Origin: JBBDXA01 sp040902585
GTDB taxonomy: Bacteria; Planctomycetota; Phycisphaerae; Phycisphaerales; Phycisphaeraceae
DNA: 48,442 nucleotides
NCBI GenBank assembly: GCA_040902585.1
Contig: JBBDXA010000031.1
Location: 1-48,442, forward strand
Direction of reading: 5' to 3'
Each line of letters begins with the position of its first letter. Position 1 is the stretch's first letter. This document shows positions 1 to 7,719 of the stretch, piece after piece. Both the position numbers and the translations under genes were made by a program. Below the pieces are notes generated by a model, which did no database searches, was not told where the DNA came from, and was given only the letters and a program-made list of their open reading frames with translations.

Positions 1-15
1 GCTAGCCACTAGCTT

Positions 16-924
16 TCAAACACTCCCCGGGCATTCCTTCTCGATTAACTCCAACACCCCTTCGCGCAGCGCCGTCGTCACCTCCCCGACGCTCCCTTCG
101 CCGATCGCCTGCCGCTCCACCTTCGACACCGGCAGCACCTGCCAGCTCGAGTTGGTGAGGAACACTTCATCGGCTCCGAGCAGGTCATCGACCGTGAGCA
201 TCTGCTTGTGGCACTTGATGCCTGATCTGTGCGCGAGTTCGAGGACAGTCGCGCGGGTCACGCCCGGCAGCACCGGCGCGGGTAGGCCGCCGTCGGGCTC
301 TTCGCCGCGTGCGATGGGTGTGAACAGTTCGCCGTCCTTGACGATGAAGAGATTGCTCACCGCGCCGCTCGCCAGATGATTCGTGACGTTAAGCCAGATC
401 GCTTCGCCCGCGCCCAGGGCCGCCGCCTGTCGCAGCGTGCGCAGCCTGCCCCAGTAGCTGAGTGTCTTGTGGCCGGCCAGCGCATCAAAAGGGTTCGCGC
501 CGGCGGGGGCGATGAGCACCATGATGCCGCGCTCGAAGTAGGCGGGGTCGTACTGCGTCGGTTCAGTGGGCGTGATGACCAGCGTCGGCAGCGGGGCCGC
601 CGGGTTCTGCGATTCGCCGCCCGATCGCAGCAGTGACATCGAGCCTGCGGTCAGGGTCAGACGAATGCGGGCGCGGTCGATGTGGTTGTGATCGATCGTC
701 TGCTGCACTGCCGCGGCGAGGGCTTGCGTGTCGATCTCCTTGGCGAGGCCGAGTTCCCTGGCGGATTGCGCCAGCCGGGCGAGGTGCTGAGGCATGCGGA
801 ACACCCGGCCATGCACCGCGGCCATGGTTTCGAACAGGCCCACGGCATGCTGAAAACCCGCGTCATCCACGGGAATTTTCGCCTCCGCGGGGGGAACCAT
901 GCGGCCGTTGAAGTAAATATCCAT
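16..924 (-). CDS. Class IV PLP aminotransferase (branched-chain aminotransferase / aminodeoxychorismate lyase family)
   Basis: Fold-type IV PLP enzyme of 302 aa, the usual length for IlvE, D-amino acid aminotransferase and PabC. The family N-terminus is present (IYFNGRMVP, then DAGFQHAVGLFETM at about 21-34). K153 in HKTLSYWG is the expected Schiff-base lysine, and the late LPGVTRATVLELA block matches the family PGxTR motif. At the conserved glutamate that contacts the PLP ring nitrogen (normally in V-x-E-G-x-x-x-N-L-F), this protein reads L-A-S-G-A-V-S-N-L-F, so Ser186 replaces Glu; the codon is clearly AGC. Substrate cannot be assigned between branched-chain transamination and aminodeoxychorismate lyase. 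It is divergent from rpmE2, with a heptamer repeat array between them. Family confident; exact role not. Confidence 0.85.
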   Translation of the reverse strand: MDIYFNGRMVPPAEAKIPVDDAGFQHAVGLFETMAAVHGRVFRMPQHLARLAQSARELGLAKEIDTQALAAAVQQTIDHNHIDRARIRLTLTAGSMSLLRSGGESQNPAAPLPTLVITPTEPTQYDPAYFERGIMVLIAPAGANPFDALAGHKTLSYWGRLRTLRQAAALGAGEAIWLNVTNHLASGAVSNLFIVKDGELFTPIARGEEPDGGLPAPVLPGVTRATVLELAHRSGIKCHKQMLTVDDLLGADEVFLTNSSWQVLPVSKVERQAIGEGSVGEVTTALREGVLELIEKECPGSV

Positions 925-972
925 GCGTTTGCTCTTTCAATCGAAGGCCGATATCATACTGGGCTCGAATTG

Positions 973-1091
973 CAGGAGTCAGGCGTCAGGAATCAGGAGT
1001 CAGGCAGCAGCTTGATGCACTCATTCTCGACCCCTGACCCCTGACCCCTGACTCCTGACGCCTGACTCCCGACGCCTGACTCCCGACTCCC
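973..1091. repeat. Heptamer array A, two facing arms
   Basis: Nine consecutive 7-nt units of form GAC-N-CC-Y fill 1029-1091. A left arm at 973-1005 holds about four units of the same family in inverted orientation (CAGGAGT, CAGGCGT, CAGGAAT, CAGGAGT). The arms could pair as a long imperfect hairpin around a 23-nt centre. The right arm ends 10 nt before the rpmE2 ATG and takes the place where a Shine-Dalgarno would be. Same unit family as the arrays at 22459 and 45488. Confidence 0.9.
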
Positions 1092-1101
1092 GAGCCTCGC
1101 C

Positions 1102-1377
1102 ATGAAGAAAGACATCCATCCCCAGTACCGCGACGTCGTGTTTCAGGACGTGGCCGCGAATTTCTCCTTTCTTACCCGCTCGTCGATCAAGGCGCACGAC
1201 ACGGTCAAGTGGGAAGACGGCAAGGAATACCCGTTGGTTCGCGTGGATATTTCCTCGGCTTCGCACCCGTTCTTCACGGGCAAGCAGAAGTTCGTCGATA
1301 CCGCCGGCCGCGTCGAAAGGTTCCAGCGCAAGTTCCAGGGCAACTACTTCGGCAAGGCCGAAGCGAAGAAGGATTAG
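1102..1377 (+). CDS. rpmE2: 50S ribosomal protein L31 type B
   Basis: 91-aa ribosomal protein of the large subunit. It begins MKKDIHPQYRDVVF and carries the L31 core SSASHPFFTGKQKFVDTAGRVERFQ. The zinc-binding cysteines of the classical L31 are absent, which defines the zinc-independent type B paralogue; in other bacteria that form is often used under zinc limitation. No zinc-responsive (Zur) operator is recognised upstream; the upstream space is filled by heptamer array A. No Shine-Dalgarno is visible (CCCGAGCCTCGCC precedes the ATG). A rho-independent terminator follows 17 nt after the stop codon. Confidence 0.95.
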   Translation: MKKDIHPQYRDVVFQDVAANFSFLTRSSIKAHDTVKWEDGKEYPLVRVDISSASHPFFTGKQKFVDTAGRVERFQRKFQGNYFGKAEAKKD

Positions 1378-1393
1378 TTTTGTGATATACACG

Positions 1394-1424
1394 AACCGCG
1401 GCGCGGGATGCGTCGCGGTTTTTT
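1394..1424 (+). terminator. Rho-independent terminator of rpmE2
   Basis: A 7-bp stem AACCGCG (1394-1400) / CGCGGTT (1414-1420), with further pairing possible in the GC-rich loop, is followed by a T-run on the + strand just after the rpmE2 stop. Confidence 0.75.
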
Positions 1425-1438
1425 GTTGCGCTCCTTAG

Positions 1439-1543
1439 AAGGGCCAAGGGCCAAGGGAGCGGGCCATCAGAGCGCATCCACGCGATAAGTCGAGCCTACG
1501 CCAGTCGGCAACCTCCTGGTTCCATCCCTTGGCCCTTGGCCTT
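1439..1543. repeat. Heptamer array B (AAGGGCC / GGCCCTT), two facing arms
   Basis: Left arm 1439-1459 reads AAGGGCC-AAGGGCC-AAGGGAG. The right arm at 1525-1543 is its near-perfect reverse complement (TCCCTTGG-CCCTTGG-CC). The arms can pair over about 19 bp across a 65-nt centre. The array ends 7 nt before the prfA ATG, again where a Shine-Dalgarno would lie. Same architecture as arrays A and E but a different heptamer. Confidence 0.85.
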
Positions 1544-1550
1544 CCACCCT

Positions 1551-2633
1551 ATGTCGCCCCTGCACACCAACCTGATCGCCAAGCTCGACACGCTGGCCGC
1601 CCGGTTCGATGAACTCGAACGCCGGCTTTGCGATCCCGTGATTGCCTCCGATCCGGATCAGGCTCGCGAAGTGGCCATCAAGCGGGCAGCCCTGTCCGAC
1701 ATGGTCGCGCGCTATCGCCAGTATCAGGCCCTGGTCGCGCAGGTCACGGAACACGAACAGATCATCGCCGAGAAGGCGGATAGCGAACTGGTCGAGCTTG
1801 CCCAGAGCGAACTGCCTGCGCTAAAGAGTGAATCGCAGCAACTGCTCGACGCCATTGCCGGCGAATTCGTCACGGCTGACGACTTGTCCATCGGCTCAGT
1901 CATGCTCGAAGTGCGCTCGGCGGCGGGCGGCGCGGAGGCGGCGCTGTGGGCGGGTGATGTCTTTCAAATGCTTCAGCGCTACGCGGTGAAAAGAAAGTGG
2001 TCCTTCGAGGTGCTGGATGTCTCACAGGGCGAAGCCGGCGGCCTGCGTCATGCGACGGTGAACGTGCGCGGCCCAGGCGTGTGGCAACGCCTCGGTTACG
2101 AAGGCGGGGTGCATTGCGTCAAGCGCGTGCCGGAAACGGAAACGCAGGGGCGCGTGCATACTTCGACGTGTACGGTGGCGGTTTTGCCTGAACCGGAGAA
2201 GGTGGACCTGGTGATCCCTGAGAGCGATGTGAAGATGGATATCACCACCGCGCAGGGGCCGGGCGGGCAGAATGTGAACAAGGTCGCCACCGCGGTGAAG
2301 CTCGTGCACATTCCCACCGGCATCGAGGTGCGCATGCAGGAAAGCAAGAGCCAGCAGCAGAACAGGCAGCGGGCCTGGCAGCTCCTGCGCACGCGGGTGT
2401 ATGACCTGTACCAGCGGCAGAAAAATGAGGAGCGGCGTGAGAAGCGTTCCACCATGATCGGCTCAGGCGAACGCAGCGAACGCATCCGCACTTATCGCTA
2501 TAAGGAAAACATCGCGGTGGACCATCGGCTGAATCAGTCGTTCAACCTCGGCTCGCTCATGAACGGCGAACTCGATGACCTGGTCGATGCCCTCATCGCC
2601 CAGGACCGCGCCCAGCGCCTCGCGGCCCTGTAA
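1551..2633 (+). CDS. prfA: Peptide chain release factor 1
   Basis: Class I release factor of 360 aa, the same length as E. coli RF1. The catalytic GGQ is at 238-240 (AQGPGGQNVNKVAT) and the codon-recognition tripeptide reads PET at 194-196, the P-x-T form typical of RF1 rather than the SPF of RF2. It ends termination at UAA and UAG in the ribosomal A site. I start at the ATG at 1551 (MSPLHTN); a TTG 15 nt upstream is also in frame but lies inside repeat array B. No Shine-Dalgarno is visible. The TAA stop lies inside a 15-bp direct repeat flanking a mobile element, so that element inserted exactly at the gene's 3' end. Confidence 0.96.
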   Translation: MSPLHTNLIAKLDTLAARFDELERRLCDPVIASDPDQAREVAIKRAALSDMVARYRQYQALVAQVTEHEQIIAEKADSELVELAQSELPALKSESQQLLDAIAGEFVTADDLSIGSVMLEVRSAAGGAEAALWAGDVFQMLQRYAVKRKWSFEVLDVSQGEAGGLRHATVNVRGPGVWQRLGYEGGVHCVKRVPETETQGRVHTSTCTVAVLPEPEKVDLVIPESDVKMDITTAQGPGGQNVNKVATAVKLVHIPTGIEVRMQESKSQQQNRQRAWQLLRTRVYDLYQRQKNEERREKRSTMIGSGERSERIRTYRYKENIAVDHRLNQSFNLGSLMNGELDDLVDALIAQDRAQRLAAL

Positions 2634-2640
2634 CGCCCGC

Positions 2641-2809
2641 CGTGCCCATCTTCTGTGGCGGGCGCCATCGGGTGCCATGGGTAAGCGGAGTCTTCGGAGC
2701 TTACCCGTGCTGTGCGCCGAGCGCAGAGGGTGATCCGCACGGGCAAGCTCCGAAGACTCCGCTTGCCCATGGCACCCCAACTGATCATGCCACATAATAG
2801 GGTCACGCC
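2641..2809 (+). mobile_element. 169-bp palindromic MITE-like element, copy 1
   Basis: Almost the whole unit is an imperfect palindrome. Its ends, read inward, are CGTGCCCATCTTCTGTGG and CGTGACCCTATTATGTGG, matching at 14 of 18 positions. Inside, two REP-like hairpins with the head GGGTGCCATGGG face each other across a spacer of about 28 nt. A second copy lies inverted at 46760-46928 and differs at one base by my reading. A direct repeat CTGTAACGCCCGCCG lies at both borders (2628-2642 and 2809-2823), consistent with a target-site duplication. No transposase is encoded, so movement must depend on a protein elsewhere. Confidence 0.85.
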
Positions 2810-2890
2810 TGTAACGCCCGCCGCTTGCGGCTTCGCACTCGACGCCTGGGGATTCCCGCTATCATTGTGCATACCACCGCAGGAACCGCC

Positions 2891-3607
2891 ATGCCTCGCT
2901 TTCCTCGCCATGTTGGCTTCACCCTCGTCGAGACGCTCCTGGTCATCGCGCTCATCGCGCTGCTCATCGCCATGCTCATGCCCAGCCTCGGCTCCGCCAA
3001 GGAAAACGCCCGGCGCGTCAAGTGTGCCTCGCAGGTGCGCTCCCTCGTGGACCTCTCCGCCATCATGGCCAACGAAGACAATCAGAGACTCCCTGACCTG
3101 CACAACGACACGGGGAAGTGGAGTTCCAACGTTTACCTGACCACCGGCCCCAACGCACACACCTTCGACATCAAAGCCCGCGATCACATCGTCAAGAGTT
3201 ACGGCCAGCAACGGGCGACGCTCTACTGCCCGTCGAACAACGAAGACCTCTGGAACCGCGACGACTTCTGGACGCACACCAGCGGCCGCTCCGTCTTCGG
3301 CTACACCTACTTCGCCGCCGCCCCGCTCGGACATGCCGCGTGGACTTACACCGAGTCAGGCAGCTCGACGATCTTCGCCAGCAAGATGACCGACAAGCCG
3401 CGGTACAACGTGGTCTGGAGCGATTTGAACCGCGAGATTTCGCCGTACAGTTGGTATCGCTACGACGTGGCCCGCGGCTCGAATCATTACTTCAACGAGC
3501 AGCCGACGGGATCGAACGAAGGCTTCATGGATTCGCACGTCGAGTGGGTGCCCTACAACCTGATGAAGCCGCGCATGAAGCGCGGGACGTGGACGTTCTG
3601 GTGGTGA
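2891..3607 (+). CDS. Prepilin-like protein with type II secretion N-terminal methylation motif
   Basis: 238-aa protein starting at the ATG at 2891 (MPRFPRHVG), which has an upstream AGGA; the longer reading from 2825 lacks support. Residues about 8-30 form the prepilin cleavage motif and hydrophobic helix, G-FTLVETLLVIALIALLIAM, followed by a charged segment (SAKENARRVKCASQ) typical of planctomycete pseudopilins. The remainder is a globular domain ending in a SHVEW block, near the position of the H-x9-DG signature in related proteins. Expected to be cleaved by a prepilin peptidase at the inner membrane; assembly into a filament is not shown. Planctomycete genomes carry many such proteins, usually of unknown role. 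Confidence 0.85.
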   Translation: MPRFPRHVGFTLVETLLVIALIALLIAMLMPSLGSAKENARRVKCASQVRSLVDLSAIMANEDNQRLPDLHNDTGKWSSNVYLTTGPNAHTFDIKARDHIVKSYGQQRATLYCPSNNEDLWNRDDFWTHTSGRSVFGYTYFAAAPLGHAAWTYTESGSSTIFASKMTDKPRYNVVWSDLNREISPYSWYRYDVARGSNHYFNEQPTGSNEGFMDSHVEWVPYNLMKPRMKRGTWTFWW

Positions 3608-3641
3608 GGGGGCTGGAACTTGATGGATGAAATAGCTGCGC

Positions 3642-4046
3642 ATGTCGGGGCATGTGATCGCTGCTGACTGTGGGCGTGGCCAGATGATTTGGAGCGCAAG
3701 ACAACTCCCAGAACTGCAACACTTGACGCGTCACCGTCGTCGTGTGCTTGTGCGGGCAGCAGGAAACAACTGGGCCTGCATTACTCATTCATGGTCATGT
3801 TTTGTGATTATCCAGTCATCGGTGATCGGTACCGTGACCTGGGTTCCATCCCTTTTTCCAATTGCAGTCATAGTCTCTACAGCGTTGCTCGTGAGTTCCT
3901 TTCCAATCGAAGCTCGGCTGCTACGCCCGAAGTTGCGGAGACTGCTAATGAGCCGGCGCGGACGTTCGTTTGTCTGCATCAAGTGTGGATATAGATTGTT
4001 TTCTCGTTTTACTGGCCAGTGTCCTGAATGTGGAACACTGACCTAG
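3642..4046 (+). CDS. Small membrane protein with C-terminal zinc ribbon, 5' end uncertain
   Basis: Up to 134 aa. A hydrophobic stretch at about 66-86 (VPSLFPIAVIVSTALLVSS) suggests one membrane helix. It is followed by a basic segment and a C-terminal zinc ribbon: C-x2-C-GYRLFSR...C-x2-C, spelled CIKCGY and CPECG. This C-x2-CGY...CPECG tail recurs in many planctomycete membrane proteins of unknown function. The N-terminal 50 residues look less protein-like, so the true start may be later, or the gene may have lost its 5' end. This stretch has visibly lower GC than its surroundings and lies next to a broken gene. Confidence 0.5.
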   Translation: MSGHVIAADCGRGQMIWSARQLPELQHLTRHRRRVLVRAAGNNWACITHSWSCFVIIQSSVIGTVTWVPSLFPIAVIVSTALLVSSFPIEARLLRPKLRRLLMSRRGRSFVCIKCGYRLFSRFTGQCPECGTLT

Positions 4047-4119
4047 CGCATTTTCCGCGGTTCGTCTGAACGAATCCTGAGTTGAGTGTGTGCAGAATCG
4101 AACGCATGAAAGGGAATCG

Positions 4120-4218
4120 ATGAAATTCCCCAGGCCAGTCATACTTTCGCTCATACTGGTTCTCAGTTCGATCTCTTCAGCCCACGCCCAGCCGCAGAAG
4201 TTCCTCAAGCAGGTCACA
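4120..4218 (+). pseudogene. Truncated secreted-protein gene (signal peptide only)
   Basis: An ATG at 4120 (GGGA upstream) opens a classical signal peptide, MKFPRPVILSLILVLSSISSAHA, followed by QPQKFLKQ. After about 30 codons the reading frame enters sequence that is the antisense of the sulfatase 3' end and soon stops. The mature protein is missing. I read this as the 5' remnant of a secreted protein gene cut off by a rearrangement that placed the sulfatase, in opposite orientation, against it. A chimeric contig join would look the same. Confidence 0.6.
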
Positions 4219-5775
4219 TCAAGGCCGACTGCGCCCACTTGCCTTCGTCTCTCCCAAGAGCGCCTTGAGCTCCTTCACAATCTCGGGCTTCTGAAAGTAA
4301 AGATTCTTCGTCTCGCCGGGGTCATCTAACAGGTTGTATAGTTGGCCTGGCGCTTCGGGGGCGGTGTCTTTGATTTCATACTTCTGAATTTCGCCGCGTG
4401 AGTAGTTGTTGCCGCCTGAGCCTTTGTGGTCGAGGTATTTCCATTCGCCTTTGCGGATCGCCAGCGCCAGGCTGATGGTCTGGTGCAGGATGAAGGGGCG
4501 AATGGTCTTGCTCCCCGGCCCATTGTCTTCGCCGCCGGCTTCACCCAGCAGCGCGGGCAGCATGTTGAAGCTGTCCTCGGCTGCGTCGCGGGGGAGCTTC
4601 GCGCCGGTGATGGCGGCGCACGTTGCCATGATGTCCGTCAGGCACAGCGGCTGCGTGCTCTCGCTGCCCGGTTTGATCTTGCCCGGCCAGCGGGCGATGA
4701 ACGGCACGCGGTGCCCGCCTTCCCATTGGTCGCGCTTCACGCCGCGCCAAGGCCGCGCGCCATCGTGCCCGTAGTCCGCGCGCATGTGAATCACGCTCGT
4801 CGTCTCGGGGCCGTTGTCGCTGGTGAAAATCACCAGCGTGTTTTCAGCCGCGCCGATTTCTTCCAGCGTCTTCAGCAACTCGCCCGTGATCACATCGAGC
4901 TCATGAATAAAATCTCCATGCGGCCCAGCCTTCGTTTTTCCCTTGAAATCACGTCCGGGAAACGAAGGCAGATGCACCGCCTGCGTCGAGTGAACGAGAA
5001 AAAAAGGCTTGCCCGCGTTCTTCTTTGCATGATCCTTCAGCCACGCCTTGCTCTTTTCCAGGAAGGTGATGTCCACTTCTTCCAGGTCAAAATCCGCAGC
5101 CTGCATGCCCATGCGGTTGTCGTTGGCGTAGGGATGTTTCGGCAGCGTGCTCTTGTCCAGCAGTTTCGTCGGCGGGATGGGAATGCGATCGCCTTCGATG
5201 AAGGCATAAAGATGATCGGTCGTCGGGCAGCAGGCGGTGCCGAAGAAAGTGTCGAAGCCGCGATGGATGGGGGCATCAGGAATCGCGCGGGTGTAGTCCA
5301 CGGATTGCACCGCTTCGAGGTTGCCGCGCTCGATGCGCTTGCCGTCTTTGTCGTGGAACGAAAGCCCGATGTGCCACTTGCCGACCAGGCCTGTGCGGTA
5401 GCCTTGCGCGCGCAGCATGGCGGGGAGCGTGAGCTGTTTGTCGGTGATGAGGCAGGGCCCGCCGGTGCCCACGAAGACGCCGCGGTAGTTGATGCGGAAC
5501 GCCATGCGCCCGGTGAAGAGGCTGTAGCGCGAAGGCGTGCAGACGGTCGAAGGTGAATGGGCATCGGTGAAACGCATGCCTTCGCGCGCGAGCCTGTCGA
5601 TGTGCGGCGTCTTCACCTTCGCCTGATCGTTGTAACAGCTCACGTCGCCGTAACCCAGGTCATCGGCGAGGATGATGAGTATGTTGGGCTTGCCCGGAGC
5701 CTCCGCGGCTGCGCAGGGCGGCAATGCAATCGCCATCATCGCAAGGAGGACAAACAGGAAGCGGATTGGACGCAT
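4219..5775 (-). CDS. Secreted sulfatase (arylsulfatase family, formylglycine-dependent)
   Basis: 518 aa with an N-terminal signal peptide (about 1-24, ending CAAAEA). The sulfatase N-terminal signature NILIILADDLGYGDVSCY follows at about 31-48, giving the metal-binding aspartate pair. C79 in C-T-P-S-R is the residue oxidised to formylglycine by a maturase; S-x-V-C-T-P-S-R-x-x-L-x-T-G-R is textbook for the family. Further blocks fit: GKWHIG, FTSDNGPE, and a C-terminal YNLLDDPGETKNL motif. It should hydrolyse sulfate esters outside the cytoplasm. Planctomycetes use many such enzymes on algal polysaccharides, but the substrate here cannot be read from sequence. Its 3' end abuts the truncated gene at 4120. 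Confidence 0.93.
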   Translation of the reverse strand: MRPIRFLFVLLAMMAIALPPCAAAEAPGKPNILIILADDLGYGDVSCYNDQAKVKTPHIDRLAREGMRFTDAHSPSTVCTPSRYSLFTGRMAFRINYRGVFVGTGGPCLITDKQLTLPAMLRAQGYRTGLVGKWHIGLSFHDKDGKRIERGNLEAVQSVDYTRAIPDAPIHRGFDTFFGTACCPTTDHLYAFIEGDRIPIPPTKLLDKSTLPKHPYANDNRMGMQAADFDLEEVDITFLEKSKAWLKDHAKKNAGKPFFLVHSTQAVHLPSFPGRDFKGKTKAGPHGDFIHELDVITGELLKTLEEIGAAENTLVIFTSDNGPETTSVIHMRADYGHDGARPWRGVKRDQWEGGHRVPFIARWPGKIKPGSESTQPLCLTDIMATCAAITGAKLPRDAAEDSFNMLPALLGEAGGEDNGPGSKTIRPFILHQTISLALAIRKGEWKYLDHKGSGGNNYSRGEIQKYEIKDTAPEAPGQLYNLLDDPGETKNLYFQKPEIVKELKALLGETKASGRSRP

Positions 5776-5863
5776 TGAAATTCCTCCAGGAAGGAAACAC
5801 GCTCAGCGCTGAAGATCGCGAGCTTGTGATGGTAACAGCGTGGCTCGGGCGAGCGGATGCCTT

Positions 5864-5989
5864 GGGTGCCTTGGTGGCTGGGGCTGAGGCTTTGAGAAGC
5901 CCCGGCCTTGGCGCACGGAAGCAGTAAAGTCACCTGTGTGCCGTGCGTCTGGGGGCCGGGGCTTGCGCGGACTCCAGCCCCAGCCACCC
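5864..5989. repeat. REPIN-like pair (GGTGGCTGGGGCT...AGCCCCGGCC)
   Basis: Left unit: GGTGGCTGGGGCT (5873-5885), 12-nt loop, AGCCCCGGCC (5898-5907). Right unit is its inverse: GGCCGGGGCT (5954-5963), 12-nt loop, AGCCCCAGCCACC (5976-5988). Each unit forms its own hairpin and the pair also forms one long palindrome. The left unit is preceded by GGGTGCCTTGG, close to the GGGTGCCA head of the REPs at 16917 and in the 169-bp element. It lies between two divergently transcribed genes. Confidence 0.8.
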
Positions 5990-6088
5990 GACGCGATCTT
6001 CTCCAGCGAAATCCGCAATCCTGCGCGGAAATCCTTGCCCCGCGCGTGTGCGGCGATATGCTGATATTGTCGCGACCGTGCGAGCCGG

Positions 6089-7408
6089 ATGCATTCATTG
6101 GTGACGGCATCCCAAGTGATCGGACTCCTTATGTGTCAGAACCTGAGCAAGCTGGAATCGGCGCGCCCTGATTTTGTCAGGTCGCTGGCGATGCTGATGG
6201 TGCTGCTGACCGTCAGCGTGATGCCCGCCGCTGCGGATGATGCGACCAATCCGCTGGCCGAGGGCGAGCCGGTGAACCCGCTGCTGGAAGATGATGAGCC
6301 GTTCGTGGGCGTCTTTCAGGCTGAGAACATGACCGTACACGTTCGCCAGGGCAAGGAGGGCGCGCTGGAAGGCACCGTGAAAAAAGGCGAGCGCGTTTTT
6401 CCTTTGACCGCCAAGCGCGAAGGCGAGACGCTCAAGGGTTACTTCTCGCACAACGGCAATAACTTCACCTTCACCGCCACGCTCGAAGGCAAGACGCTGC
6501 TGTTCACCTCCGCGGATCGCCTCTTCAAACTCACGCGCGACGCGAAGGCTGTTGCGTCCGTTCCGGCGCCGACGCCGCCGGTCGATCCTGTCGATCCCGC
6601 GCCAGGTCCGCCGGCACCTACGTTTGTCCCTGGCAACGACCCGAAGAGTCTGATCCCCAAAGGTGCCAAGGCTGAGGCCGGCAAGGCGTGGGCGGGCTTT
6701 CCCAATGGCACGTATGTGATGATGGAAGAGGTGGTCACCAATCCGGGTCAGCTCCCGGTGACGAGTCGCGCGGTGTATGTGTTCCGCGGCCTCGAGGTGG
6801 GCAAGGAGATGATTCAGCCGCACGAATTTAACGGCAAGAGCTGGGCACCCATCGGTCAGCCCGTGGCCTGGCTGGGCAAGGGGCAGTCGCCGCAGGAGCT
6901 GGGTTTTGTCGCGGGGCAGTCAGCCGCCGATGCGATTGAAATGAAGGGCGTGCCGATCGCGTGCATCGTCACGCCGTACTCGCGTGAGGAGAAGGGGCAG
7001 GGCGGCAAGATTCTTACTTCGCAGCTGAAGGTGTGGACCGCCAAGGGCTACGCGTTTCCGAGTCAGCCGATGATCCTTCCCGAAGGCGTGCTGCGCGTGG
7101 AGGGCGATATCGTCCGCATCACCCGCACCGGCGACGACGGCACCGAGCTCGACTTCCAGCTTGCCGCGACCAACGTGCCCTATCGCCTGGGCAGGCACGA
7201 CATCGTCGTTTCCACCTTCAAAGGCATCGGCTCCTCCATGACGCCGCAGGGCAAACTCCAAGTCACCCTCGAACGCTCGCTCAGCCCGCAGGTGCCCGGC
7301 GGGATGGCGGCGATGAAGGTTGATACGACGATCGGTGAAAAGGTCTATCGCACGCGCGGCGGGGCCGTCGAGATCGGCATGACGAAAATCGAAGACCCTT
7401 CGCGCTGA
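6089..7408 (+). CDS. Secreted protein of unknown function with a proline linker
   Basis: 439 aa from the first ATG; M15 (6131) or M35 (6191) are alternative starts and no Shine-Dalgarno decides. A signal-peptide-like hydrophobic run (LAMLMVLLTVSVMPAAA) lies at about 33-49. The mature part begins with a compact domain at about 65-150 (GVFQAENMTVHVRQG...GTVKKGERVFPLTA...GYFSHNGNNFTFTATL), a beta-rich pattern resembling repeat domains I associate with planctomycete exported proteins. A Pro-rich linker (PAPTPPVDPVDPAPGPPAP) separates it from a C-terminal beta-rich domain of about 240 aa. No catalytic motif recognised. Transcribed away from the sulfatase. Confidence 0.8.
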   Translation: MHSLVTASQVIGLLMCQNLSKLESARPDFVRSLAMLMVLLTVSVMPAAADDATNPLAEGEPVNPLLEDDEPFVGVFQAENMTVHVRQGKEGALEGTVKKGERVFPLTAKREGETLKGYFSHNGNNFTFTATLEGKTLLFTSADRLFKLTRDAKAVASVPAPTPPVDPVDPAPGPPAPTFVPGNDPKSLIPKGAKAEAGKAWAGFPNGTYVMMEEVVTNPGQLPVTSRAVYVFRGLEVGKEMIQPHEFNGKSWAPIGQPVAWLGKGQSPQELGFVAGQSAADAIEMKGVPIACIVTPYSREEKGQGGKILTSQLKVWTAKGYAFPSQPMILPEGVLRVEGDIVRITRTGDDGTELDFQLAATNVPYRLGRHDIVVSTFKGIGSSMTPQGKLQVTLERSLSPQVPGGMAAMKVDTTIGEKVYRTRGGAVEIGMTKIEDPSR

Positions 7409-7719
7409 TGAAGGCCGGCACCATCGCGGGCAGCACGATTCCAGTTTCATTTCGCTCCAACGCTTGACGCGCGATTGCCCAGCGCGCGATCGGATTCTCA
7501 TTGTCGTTTCGCGGGCAATCGTTTAAGATGAGCCGGTTCCGGTGAAGGCGAAACTGATTTCAAGATGTTCGTCGCGCGTTGCTGATTGAAAATCCTTCGG
7601 CCCTTATGTTGGAAGAAAGTCGCCTTTCCAGAGTGCTGCATTTATCAATGATGAATTCACGAGGAGACGGTTGTCCGTCTGCCGAACAATCCACCCCTTT
7701 CCATGACAGGAGATACGGT
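7409..7719 (+). other. 311-bp intergenic region, long leader of the PEP-CTERM gene
   Basis: No coding sequence seen. It holds a candidate promoter at 7501-7529 and a leader of roughly 185 nt before the PEP-CTERM start, ending in a good Shine-Dalgarno (CAGGAGATACGGT). Confidence 0.5.
7501..7529 (+). promoter_or_regulatory. Candidate sigma70-type promoter of the PEP-CTERM gene
   Basis: TTGTCG (7501-7506), 17-nt spacer, TAAGAT (7524-7529). Four of six consensus bases match in each box. Inferred from pattern only. Confidence 0.4.

Noticed and set aside
4426..5556. 376-aa + strand frame
   Set aside because: Antisense of the sulfatase; no protein-like pattern.
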